This document shows, piece by piece, positions 1 to 6,080 of a stretch of DNA of 6,111 nt. Below the pieces are notes generated by a model. It had not been told where the DNA came from. It ran no database searches and was given only the letters and a program-made list of their open reading frames with translations. Location: the NCBI GenBank assembly GCA_022567055.1, contig JADFHU010000369.1, positions 1 to 6,111 of the forward strand. The letters run 5' to 3'. Within the stretch, counting starts at the first letter, position 1. Each line of letters opens with the position of its first letter. The position numbers were made by a program, and so were the translations under genes. Source of the DNA: Planctomycetota bacterium. Its GTDB lineage: Bacteria; Planctomycetota; Phycisphaerae; Sedimentisphaerales; Anaerobacaceae.

Positions 1-20
1 ATCCTGCGCGTTTGGCCGCT

Positions 21-224
21 CTAGGAGGTAGTTTGCGGCTGTGCCCCGCATTTAATCAAACACATTGCTATCATTGAACTTAGGGAGCGGCCCGGTTCAG
101 GCCGGTGCCGTCTTGTCGAATTCACCAGCTCCTCCTCTCTCACCTCGTTCTCTGCCAGCGCCTCCCGGTCCCCCGCCTTCGTATAGTGGTCCCATTGGCC
201 CTTGACAAGTACAGACAGGTTCAT
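21..224 (-). CDS. Doubtful small hypothetical protein (67 aa)
   Basis: An ATG at 224-222 opens a 67-codon frame that ends with TAG at 23-21. I do not recognise the protein. Its first 45 or so residues are charged and hydrophilic (KAGDREALAENEVREEELV), which looks more protein-like than random sequence, and the codons there favour G or C at the third position. The last 17 residues look like non-coding read-through. An in-frame TGA lies six codons upstream of the ATG, so it is not the tail of a longer upstream frame. No clear Shine-Dalgarno sequence is visible. It could be a decayed fragment of a larger gene, a small orphan gene or chance. No membrane segment or known motif is seen. Confidence 0.22.
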   Translation of the reverse strand: MNLSVLVKGQWDHYTKAGDREALAENEVREEELVNSTRRHRPEPGRSLSSMIAMCLIKCGAQPQTTS

Positions 225-244
225 GGGCTTGACTATTTGTCAAG
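201..244. repeat. CTTGAC repeat cluster with two alternative hairpins
   Basis: CTTGAC occurs at 201-206 and 228-233, and its inverse GTCAAG at 239-244. The second and third copies form a perfect 6-bp stem with a 5-base loop (TATTT, 234-238). The first copy extended by AA (201-208) can instead pair over 8 bp with TTGTCAAG at 237-244, with a 28-base loop. The two pairings exclude each other. The cluster surrounds the ATG (224-222) of the doubtful minus-strand ORF. It could be a binding site or an RNA switch, but it may be chance. Confidence 0.35.
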
Positions 245-293
245 AGAGGAGACTGACTCCTGCGTGCGCTAATGATCAAGTGGCTAGGCGGAG

Positions 294-310
294 ACACAGG
301 CCGCCTGTGT
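294..310. promoter_or_regulatory. Perfect 8-bp palindrome, possible operator
   Basis: ACACAGGC at 294-301 and GCCTGTGT at 303-310 are exact inverse complements around a single central base (302). As RNA it gives a 7-bp stem with a 3-base loop. There is no T-run right after it, so an intrinsic terminator is unlikely. It lies about 9 bases upstream of the extended -10-like element at 319-327, where a -35 region would normally be, so a regulator bound here could affect transcription of the operon. No regulator family is identified from the site. Confidence 0.35.
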
Positions 311-318
311 TTGCTTCA

Positions 319-327
319 TGATTTAAT
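319..327 (+). promoter_or_regulatory. Candidate extended -10 promoter for the operon
   Basis: The string TGATTTAAT matches the extended -10 pattern TGnTATAAT at all but one base. No good -35 hexamer is found 16-18 bases upstream, where the palindrome at 294-310 sits; extended -10 promoters often lack one. Transcription would begin near 334, giving a leader of about 110 bases before the ATG at 444. A competing -10-like hexamer, TATACT, lies at 374-379, also without a good -35. Assignment is by pattern only. Confidence 0.3.
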
Positions 328-428
328 GATTTTACGTTCCAGAAAGCCTCTTTTTGTTCTGGGGGAAACTGATTATACTCATTGCGGTGCTTGGACCTGT
401 TTTCGCTATTTCACATACATACATGGAT

Positions 429-437
429 AGGATGGGA
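429..437 (+). promoter_or_regulatory. Ribosome binding site supporting the start at 444
   Basis: The purine-rich segment AGGATGGGA precedes the ATG at 444 by 6 bases, counted from the end of GGGA. It supports that start over the upstream TTG at 354, whose upstream sequence is pyrimidine-rich and lacks a Shine-Dalgarno match. Candidate ATGs at 423 and 432 overlap this segment or have worse spacing. Confidence 0.45.
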
Positions 438-443
438 TACCGT

Positions 444-1520
444 ATGAAAGACAATAACCAAACAAAACGATTCCACTCAACTGGCAGGACTGTTCTTGCG
501 ATATTAGCCCTATTTCTAGGGACAACCGAAAAAGCCGTCTGCGCCGATCACCGTCCGTCGGGCTGGCCGAATCTACGAAAAGCTCCGTGGCCTAAGTCTG
601 AACTAAACCTGAAACAGATCCCCTTCAAGATTGTCTATGAAACCTTGCGTACTACCCATGGCAAAGAGAACTGGGAGCTTTATTTAGTCCATGCCGATGG
701 TTCTAATTCAGTTAATCTTACCAACACAGCGGATGTGGATGAGATGTATGCCCACGCATCACCTGACGGCACGAAGTTATGTTTTGTCGCTGATGAAGGA
801 AGTGGCAGGAACAAAGTACGTAGCGTTTACTACATGAATATCGACGGCACAGGTCGCGTTAAGGTAGCACACAATGCACGCCAAGCCTGCTGGGGACCGG
901 ACAGCAAAACCATCGCCTATCTTAAGGCAGAGTTTGAACGTTTTACCCTCCGAGACTATGCGACCAAGGGACTTTTCTTTTATGATCTACAGACCCAAAG
1001 CCACCGTGAACACGTCAATAAGAAGCTACATCACCTGTACAACATCACCTGGTCTGCTGACAGCAACTGGTTTTTGGCGACTGTCCATGGAGGCATGGGC
1101 TTTGGACACGCCATCCTGGCTTTTCGAGCCGATCAACCGGAGATTTACGATCTAAGCAAATTTGAGGTAGGTGGGTGCAGACCTGATTTTCGTTTTGACG
1201 ATCATATGCTTACATGGGGTATGACCGACTGGGATTTGTGTACGGCCCACATTGATACCGCATCGGGCCAGCCGATAGTGAGTGATGTACTCTGTCTTGT
1301 GCAATGCCGCAAGACGCACGAAATCTATCACAGCGATTTTTCTCCAGACGGCAAATACATCGCTTTCAGTCATGGTCTCAAGGCCTCGGAAATCGTAGGA
1401 GGAAAGGCACCCGGCTGGAACATCTGTGTGTGTGACTTGAACGGCAAGTGGACGGAGATCACCACGGACGGACATCACAACAAGGAACCCGACTGGGTAC
1501 CGATTGCAGCAGCCAAATAA
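444..1520 (+). CDS. Exported PD40/TolB-like beta-propeller protein
   Basis: The 358-residue product looks like a secreted beta-propeller of the TolB/PD40 class, a fold that usually binds proteins or glycans and is not itself diagnostic of a reaction. Residues 1-34 form a signal peptide: basic start (K8, R9, R15), hydrophobic core at 16-26, and a likely cleavage after VCA at 34. Four PD40-type turns are visible: ASPDG at 105-109, WGPDS at 150-154, WSADS at 203-207 and FSPDG at 299-303. Each is followed by a hydrophobic beta strand, so the propeller probably has five to seven blades with the others diverged. The mature part is unusually rich in Cys for this fold. I chose ATG 444 because it has a ribosome site and puts the signal peptide at the N-terminus. 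A TTG at 354 in the same frame would add 30 residues containing another hydrophobic stretch. It is the first gene of the tight operon; the next begins 14 bases after its stop. Oligogalacturonate-lyase-like propellers are an alternative, but I see no basis to assign that activity. Confidence 0.85.
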   Translation: MKDNNQTKRFHSTGRTVLAILALFLGTTEKAVCADHRPSGWPNLRKAPWPKSELNLKQIPFKIVYETLRTTHGKENWELYLVHADGSNSVNLTNTADVDEMYAHASPDGTKLCFVADEGSGRNKVRSVYYMNIDGTGRVKVAHNARQACWGPDSKTIAYLKAEFERFTLRDYATKGLFFYDLQTQSHREHVNKKLHHLYNITWSADSNWFLATVHGGMGFGHAILAFRADQPEIYDLSKFEVGGCRPDFRFDDHMLTWGMTDWDLCTAHIDTASGQPIVSDVLCLVQCRKTHEIYHSDFSPDGKYIAFSHGLKASEIVGGKAPGWNICVCDLNGKWTEITTDGHHNKEPDWVPIAAAK

Positions 1521-1524
1521 AAAT

Positions 1525-1528
1525 AGGA
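1525..1528 (+). promoter_or_regulatory. Ribosome binding site that decides the start at 1535
   Basis: AGGA sits 6 bases before ATG 1535, in the short gap after the stop of the preceding gene. This start places a lipoprotein signal sequence directly at the N-terminus. The longer in-frame start at 1448 would overlap the preceding gene by 73 bases and add 29 polar residues in front of the signal, which would spoil it. Confidence 0.6.
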
Positions 1529-1534
1529 ATTGTA

Positions 1535-3433
1535 ATGCTGAGCGCGCGCCTAGAGAAACAGAGACACAGGTATGCATCTTGGGCTAGTTGCTTACTGATG
1601 GTTTTCACATTGATGTTAGGTTCAGGCTGCCAGAAAAAACCTGATCAGGAGACACCCCGGCAGCATGTCCAAATCGTAAAGACCAAAACCGGTATCGACA
1701 TGGTACTCATCCCGGCAGGCTGGTTCCAGATGGGCAGTGAAGCGGGTTCGGCCGATGAAACACCGGTGCATCAAGTCTATTTGGACGCGTTTTTGATGGA
1801 CCAACATGAGGTTACCCAGGAGCAGTATAGTGCCTTTCCCTTGCCCGATCCCTCCCATTTCAAAAATCCGCAACACCCGGTGGAACAAATCAACTGGACG
1901 GATGCCTTGGCCTACTGCAATGAACGGTCACTGGCTGAGAATCTGACGGCCTGCTATGATATTGAAACTGGAGAGTGCAACTTCCAGGCCGACGGGTACA
2001 GATTACCGACTGAAGCCGAATGGGAGTACGCGTGCCGAGCAGGGTCGCAAACAGAGTTTGCCCACGGCAATGACACGAGGCGTTTGCAGGCAGAGGCCTG
2101 GTACAAAGAAAATGCTCACCAGAAAACCGAGCCCGTGGCCCGCAAGCAGCCCAATTCCTGGGGTTTATACGACATGCATGGTAATGTTAAGGAGTGGTGT
2201 AATGACTATTACCGTGAAACCTACTATCAGCATAGCCCGAAAAAAAATCCCCGCGGTCCAGAACAAGGTAGTGAGCGGATCATACGCGGTGGGGGTTGGG
2301 ACTCCCGCGCAGATAGCTGTCGGTCTTCCTATCGGGCTGCCGACGCCTCTATAAACGACACTTGCCTAGCCAGTGATGCCATTGGATTTCGCTGTGTACG
2401 AAACATACCTCCGAATGCCCAAACCTCAGAAGCAAGCCAAACGCCTATACCACGGGAAACACCCTTGCCGACCGACGCAACAGAACCCATAAGCAAGACT
2501 GGATTCCTTTATCATGACATCTATCTCAATCACGATACAGGTCCAGGGCACCCGGAAAAGCCGGCGAGGTTGACCGCGATAGTCAATCAACTGCGGCAAA
2601 CCGGCTTGACCCGGCAACTGGTGATGCTCGGACCTCCCCAACCAGTCGAGCGAGAATGGCTCATAGCGGTTCATACACCTGAGTATGTGCAACGAGCCCA
2701 GACTTGTTTTTCCCTGGGAATGAGGTTCTTGGACAGTACGGATGTCCCCATATCGGAGCATTCGTATGATGTGGCAACTCAGGCCGCAGGAGGCGTGCTG
2801 GAGGCGGTAGACGCAGTGATGCAGGGAAGGATCACCAATGCGTTCTGCGCCGTTCGTCCACCCGGCCACCATGCTCTGGCGGATCAGGCCATGGGCTTCT
2901 GTATTTTCAACAACCTTGCGGTGGGTGTCCGCTACGCGCAGCAGAAGCATGGTCTGGCGAGAATACTCATCGTGGATTGGGACGTGCACCACGGCAATGG
3001 GACCCAGGCAGCATTTTATGATGATCCTAACATACTGTACTTCAGCGTCCATCAGTATCCCTTCTATCCAGGCAGTGGAAGCGAAGCGGAAAAGGGCAGT
3101 GGAGCAGGATTGAATTACAACATTAATGTGCCCCTGCCCGCTGGTTCAGGAGATGCGGACTATTTGAGGGTTTTCGAGGAGAGGCTCGAGCCCGTGGCTC
3201 TCTCTTTTTTGCCGGAATTCGTTTTCATCTCCGCGGGGTTTGATGCGCACAAGGACGATCCGCTCGGCGGCATGAAGGTCACCGCGGAAGGATTTGCACG
3301 ACTGACGCAGAGTGTCCAGGCCATCGCCCGGAAGTGCTGTGACGGTCGGCTGGTTTCTGTTCTCGAAGGAGGTTACGGTCTGGAAGGGCTCGCTGCGTCA
3401 GTTGAGGCACACATCCGTGTTCTCATGAGATAA
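1535..3433 (+). CDS. SUMF1/FGE-like domain fused to HDAC-family deacetylase, predicted lipoprotein
   Basis: This 632-residue protein joins two domains that are normally separate. Residues 1-31 are a lipoprotein signal: basic n-region, hydrophobic core at 20-28, then GSG before Cys32 (an acceptable though not classical lipobox). Residues 53-290 are a formylglycine-generating-enzyme-like (SUMF1) domain, with IPAGWFQMGS, LPTEAEWEY (157-165), HGNVKEWC (215-222), RGGGW (251-255) and GFRCVRN (284-290). The first catalytic Cys of true FGE aligns with Ser257 and only the second is kept (Cys262), so oxidase activity is doubtful. A Pro/Thr-rich linker covers 291-321. Residues 322-632 are a complete zinc deacetylase of the HDAC/AcuC/acetylpolyamine amidohydrolase superfamily, about its usual length: RPPGHHA with the His pair 445-446, DWDVHHGNGT with zinc ligands Asp483 and His485, third ligand Asp570 in SAGFDAH, and catalytic Tyr614 in EGGY. 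Such enzymes remove acetyl or acyl groups from amines and are usually cytoplasmic. It is followed after 11 bases by an O-acyltransferase gene, which suggests a role in acyl modification of a surface polymer (inference). The substrate is unknown. Confidence 0.9.
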   Translation: MLSARLEKQRHRYASWASCLLMVFTLMLGSGCQKKPDQETPRQHVQIVKTKTGIDMVLIPAGWFQMGSEAGSADETPVHQVYLDAFLMDQHEVTQEQYSAFPLPDPSHFKNPQHPVEQINWTDALAYCNERSLAENLTACYDIETGECNFQADGYRLPTEAEWEYACRAGSQTEFAHGNDTRRLQAEAWYKENAHQKTEPVARKQPNSWGLYDMHGNVKEWCNDYYRETYYQHSPKKNPRGPEQGSERIIRGGGWDSRADSCRSSYRAADASINDTCLASDAIGFRCVRNIPPNAQTSEASQTPIPRETPLPTDATEPISKTGFLYHDIYLNHDTGPGHPEKPARLTAIVNQLRQTGLTRQLVMLGPPQPVEREWLIAVHTPEYVQRAQTCFSLGMRFLDSTDVPISEHSYDVATQAAGGVLEAVDAVMQGRITNAFCAVRPPGHHALADQAMGFCIFNNLAVGVRYAQQKHGLARILIVDWDVHHGNGTQAAFYDDPNILYFSVHQYPFYPGSGSEAEKGSGAGLNYNINVPLPAGSGDADYLRVFEERLEPVALSFLPEFVFISAGFDAHKDDPLGGMKVTAEGFARLTQSVQAIARKCCDGRLVSVLEGGYGLEGLAASVEAHIRVLMR

Positions 3434-3444
3434 CAGGTCACGAA

Positions 3445-4821
3445 ATGCTATTTCATACCTGGCCGTTCGCACTGTTCTTCCTGATTGTATATCCGACCTA
3501 CCTGGCCCTCAAGAACACCAAGCTCAGAGTTCCCTGGCTTTTTGCTGCTTCCTATTTCTTCTATGCCTGCTTCTACCCGCTATATCTGTTTCTAATCGCC
3601 TATTCCACGCTGCTGGACTACACCGTAGTCACAAAGATGGCCAAAAGCACACGGCGGAAGATGTGGCTTTCCATAAGTATCATCAATAATCTCGCGCTGC
3701 TTGGCTTTTTCAAATACGGCGCGTTCGTCACCGATAACGTAAACCATTTGTTGACTTCATTGGGGATTCCATATTTCCTACCTGCCCCTGGTATGATTCT
3801 GCCCGTGGGCATATCGTTCTACATCTTCCAGTCAATGAGCTACACCGTAGATTACTATCGAGGTAATATAGAGAGGGAGACAAGCTTCGTGAGGTATGCG
3901 ACCTTTGTCTCACTCTTCCCTCAATTGGTTGCGGGGCCCATCGAAAGAGCCAAAAACTTACTCACCCAGTTAAAAAAACCGCCCAAGGTCTCCATGCAGG
4001 ACGTTACGGACGGCCTGTCTCTCTTTGTTGTCGGCTTTTTCAAGAAAGTCGCGTTGGCCGACTATATGGCTCTTTACGTCGACAAGGTGTACGACGCTCC
4101 TGCGCAGTTTCAGGCACCTGCGCTGGTCTTGGCCACTTTCTTGTTTTCCTGGCAGATCTATTTCGATTTCAGCGGCTATACGGACATGGCGCGGGGCGTG
4201 GCGCGAATGATGGGCATTCACCTCATGCTGAATTTCAATAATCCCTACTTGGCAACGGGCCTGGGTGACTTCTGGTCGAGATGGCATATCAGCCTTTCCT
4301 CCTGGTTCAAAGACTGCGTCTATGTTCCGCTGGGAGGCAACCGCAAGGGCAAGTTTAACACCTACAGAAACATGTTTCTGACTATGGTCATTTCAGGATT
4401 ATGGCACGGTGCAGCCTGGACATTTGTCATCTGGGGTGCCCTGCACGGGCTCGGGCGGTTGTGCACCCGGGAACTGGAAAGAACTTCCTTCTACCAAGAA
4501 AGGATCCCGAAAGTAGTCAAACAACTGCTGGTCTTCGTCTTCGTTACCTTCACGTGGGTGTTCTTCCGGGCCGAAAATATCAGTGACGCATGGACCATCA
4601 TTGCCAGGACATTCACTTCCGGTCTGGCAAATCCGTATTGCCCGTTGCTGGCCCTGGCCTTGGTTTTCTCTGTCTGGCTCTATCAGTTTGCGTATGAATC
4701 CAGGGGCAAGTGGGTCCTCGAGCTAAGGCCCGTGCGCATAGGGATCGTTATATTGCTGATTTTCTACCTGGCCGTCTTTGCTCCGGCAAGTGAAAAAGCG
4801 TTTATTTATTTTCAGTTCTGA
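3445..4821 (+). CDS. MBOAT family membrane O-acyltransferase, AlgI-like
   Basis: The 458-residue protein is a membrane-bound O-acyltransferase of the AlgI/DltB/PatB group. These enzymes take an acyl group, usually acetyl, from a cytoplasmic donor and pass it across the inner membrane to an SGNH partner or directly to a glycan. The sequence shows about ten or eleven hydrophobic segments spread over its length. Hallmark motifs are present: FWSRWHISLSSWFKD (His281 in WHIS), YVPLGGNRKG, and the invariant catalytic His321 within SGLWHGAAWTFVIWG, which lies at nearly the same position as in AlgI. The length is typical for AlgI and the gene looks intact. AGGT at 3435-3438 lies 6 bases before the ATG, and the gap to the preceding gene is 11 bases. 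The next gene encodes an SGNH protein, the expected partner. Close match to the alginate type does not prove alginate is the substrate, as no alginate polymerase genes are in view. Confidence 0.95.
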   Translation: MLFHTWPFALFFLIVYPTYLALKNTKLRVPWLFAASYFFYACFYPLYLFLIAYSTLLDYTVVTKMAKSTRRKMWLSISIINNLALLGFFKYGAFVTDNVNHLLTSLGIPYFLPAPGMILPVGISFYIFQSMSYTVDYYRGNIERETSFVRYATFVSLFPQLVAGPIERAKNLLTQLKKPPKVSMQDVTDGLSLFVVGFFKKVALADYMALYVDKVYDAPAQFQAPALVLATFLFSWQIYFDFSGYTDMARGVARMMGIHLMLNFNNPYLATGLGDFWSRWHISLSSWFKDCVYVPLGGNRKGKFNTYRNMFLTMVISGLWHGAAWTFVIWGALHGLGRLCTRELERTSFYQERIPKVVKQLLVFVFVTFTWVFFRAENISDAWTIIARTFTSGLANPYCPLLALALVFSVWLYQFAYESRGKWVLELRPVRIGIVILLIFYLAVFAPASEKAFIYFQF

Positions 4822-4842
4822 TTCGTCAAGGGCGATCGGCAA

Positions 4843-5484
4843 ATGAAGAAAATGGGTGTCCAGAAAAAAGCCATGCTGGAGAAAACGGATAGTCCTGGTC
4901 TGGCAGGCAACTCCAAGGTTCCTTTTGGCTCAAATTGCGTCAGGTTATCGGGACGTGAATGGATTGTCGTTGGAATGGTTGTTTCAGCACTATTTTTTCT
5001 GGGTCCAACACTATGGGAGCGACTCGAAGAATTTGAACCCGAACCGGACTATCGCTTGCCCTACGTACTGAGCAGCGACTACTGGCTATACGAGCGCTAC
5101 TGCCGGTGGGCCTGCTCCCAAGGCGAAACACTCGTGATCGGGGATTCGGTTGTCTGGGGACATTATGTCTCTCAAGACCAAACCTTATCACACTATCTCA
5201 ATGAAATTGCCGGCGACAATAGGTTCGCTAATCTGGGGGTGGACGGCATACATCCGGCGGCATTGGACGGTTTGCTGCGATACTACGGCGAAGACATCTC
5301 AAACAAGACTGTCATTTTGCATCTCAATCCGTTGTGGATGAGCACGCCAAAGCATGACCTGCAAAGTGAGAAGGAATTTCGTTTCAATCATCCGAGGCTG
5401 GTCCCACAGTTCCTTCCCAGAATCGCCTGTTACACGGAATCCGTACCTAACAGAATAGGCATCGTCCTGGAACGTAAGACATAG
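4843..5484 (+). CDS. Membrane-anchored SGNH/GDSL acyltransferase partner, C-terminally truncated
   Basis: The 213-residue product has a hydrophilic start, one membrane segment at about 40-57 (WIVVGMVVSALFFLGPTLW region), and an extracytoplasmic SGNH fold. Block I is VIGDSVVWG, with nucleophile Ser102; NLGVDG at 130-135 supplies the block II glycine; and Asn162 in HLNPLW fits block III. The block V Asp-x-x-His that completes the triad is missing because the frame ends at TAG 5482-5484. Partners of MBOAT proteins (AlgJ/AlgX/DltD-like) are normally some 350-450 residues, so about half is lost. The last residues, up to about VLER (208-211), still look family-like, and the frame stops inside the 3' end of an opposite-strand glycosyltransferase fragment. 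AAGGG at 4828-4832 is a plausible ribosome site. The gap to the MBOAT gene is 21 bases. It is probably the natural SGNH partner of the MBOAT, left non-functional or altered by a deletion, unless the junction is an assembly error. Confidence 0.75.
   Translation: MKKMGVQKKAMLEKTDSPGLAGNSKVPFGSNCVRLSGREWIVVGMVVSALFFLGPTLWERLEEFEPEPDYRLPYVLSSDYWLYERYCRWACSQGETLVIGDSVVWGHYVSQDQTLSHYLNEIAGDNRFANLGVDGIHPAALDGLLRYYGEDISNKTVILHLNPLWMSTPKHDLQSEKEFRFNHPRLVPQFLPRIACYTESVPNRIGIVLERKT
5447..5484. other. Tail-to-tail junction of two truncated genes
   Basis: The plus-strand SGNH frame ends at 5484 and the minus-strand glycosyltransferase frame ends at 5447, overlapping by 38 bases. Family-like sequence on the plus strand runs to about 5475 (GIVLER) and on the minus strand to about 5468 (ESMSYVP), so the breakpoint lies roughly between 5460 and 5480. 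Each gene then reads only a few foreign codons before a stop. A single deletion removing the 3' ends of two convergent genes explains the arrangement most simply. No insertion-sequence end, long repeat or terminator is seen at the joint. Confidence 0.6.
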
Positions 5485-6070
5485 ATTCCTGGTTACAGAG
5501 CAAGATGGCACTGGACCGGCTCTGACCTAACCGGAAGAAAGGATCTAAGCGAAACATCCGTTGCCCAATGGCCCGCAGTGCCTCCCAAGCCCTGCCACCA
5601 ATTGGATATTCCCCCTCAAATCCCTTGGGAGTGCGGTGCGCCCCGCCGCCCGGCCCACGCACGTATGGGATAGGCAGGAACGCCCCAATGAAGCTTGCCA
5701 GCCAATCATTGCCGTATGTTATGTGGTGGAAGAGAGCGAAGCGGATCCGCCTATGAAGATTCCTGGCCGCGAAATATGCTTTAATCTGCCAAAGGTGGTA
5801 ATAAAGCTGGTGGCTCCCTTGAAATCTTAGAGCAGGGCGCAGCCACCGGGGGAGATTGACATATCGAAAACTTATGTTCTCGATCCCTCCTTCGGTGAGA
5901 GCCTGCTCGATACTCTCGCGGTGCTGGCCGTTGGTAATGACCCAGACGTAATGAAATCGGGCGATCTGCTTCAGCAAACTCCAACCCAAAATGGCTTCGC
6001 CGCCGGTGAATCCCGGTTTACCAGGAGGGCAACAAGCGTAAGCGCAGGTTAATATTCGCAGGTTTCGCAT
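5447..6070 (-). CDS. GT4-like glycosyltransferase, N-terminal half only
   Basis: The 207-residue product matches the N-terminal Rossmann domain of a GT-B glycosyltransferase (GT4 type), which binds the acceptor. Visible marks are the first beta strand LRILTCAYACCPP (4-16), the glycine-rich loop GFTGGEAILG (20-29) leading into a helix, the strand HYVWVITNG, and the conserved PYVRGPGGGAHRTP segment (Gly-rich run at 139-143). The last family-like residues are about AILLCNQESMSYVP (to 201); GRCLFC and the stop follow. GT4 enzymes are usually 350-420 residues, and the whole C-terminal domain that binds the nucleotide-sugar is absent, so the fragment is unlikely to transfer sugar. The start at 6070 gives a normal N-terminus; its ribosome site is weak (AGGA two bases away). 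It converges on the acetylation operon and would fit a polysaccharide gene cluster. It is best read as a gene remnant. Confidence 0.7.
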   Translation of the reverse strand: MRNLRILTCAYACCPPGKPGFTGGEAILGWSLLKQIARFHYVWVITNGQHRESIEQALTEGGIENISFRYVNLPRWLRPALRFQGSHQLYYHLWQIKAYFAARNLHRRIRFALFHHITYGNDWLASFIGAFLPIPYVRGPGGGAHRTPKGFEGEYPIGGRAWEALRAIGQRMFRLDPFFRLGQSRSSAILLCNQESMSYVPGRCLFC

Positions 6071-6080
6071 GGTCCTGGCA

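Larger units (their letters stand above)
1..443. other. Upstream intergenic region with no convincing gene
   Basis: This 443-base stretch precedes the operon. I see no RNA gene, insertion-sequence end or recognisable protein in it. It contains one doubtful minus-strand ORF (224-21), a cluster of CTTGAC repeats at 201-244, a perfect short palindrome at 294-310 and an extended -10-like element at 319-327. A small hairpin-capable segment (TGCGG at 34-38, CCGCA at 46-50) lies near the left edge and has no T-run, so it is not a clear terminator. The plus frame from TTG 354 to 443 is open but is better read as leader (see the gene starting at 444). Confidence 0.6.

Noticed and set aside
97..297. 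66-codon minus-strand frame with a Gly/Arg-rich tail
   Set aside because: The glycine/arginine-rich composition is what a shifted frame of a G-rich strand gives, and it overlaps the slightly better frame at 224-21.
1448..1534. Longer start for the SUMF1-HDAC gene, overlapping the propeller gene by 73 bases
   Set aside because: It would put 29 polar residues ahead of the lipoprotein signal. ATG 1535 has AGGA at the right distance and a clean signal sequence.
291..1570. GAGACACAGG found twice (291-300 and 1561-1570)
   Set aside because: A shared 10-mer in about 6 kb is expected by chance several times; flanks do not match and the second copy is inside a coding region.
1152..1577. 141-codon minus-strand frame across the end of the propeller gene
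   Set aside because: It is antisense to a gene with clear PD40 motifs (FSPDG near 1338) and spans the gene boundary. The product is not protein-like in order or motifs.
2426..3052. 208-codon open frame on the minus strand
   Set aside because: It lies wholly within the conserved linker and deacetylase-coding region on the plus strand, its product has no recognisable motif, and it is an antisense shadow of that gene.
5485..5600. Continuation of the SGNH gene in another plus-strand frame after a simple frameshift
   Set aside because: The sequence beyond about 5480 is well explained as the coding strand of the opposite glycosyltransferase, and no plus frame there looks like an SGNH C-terminus, so a frameshift alone does not explain the truncation.
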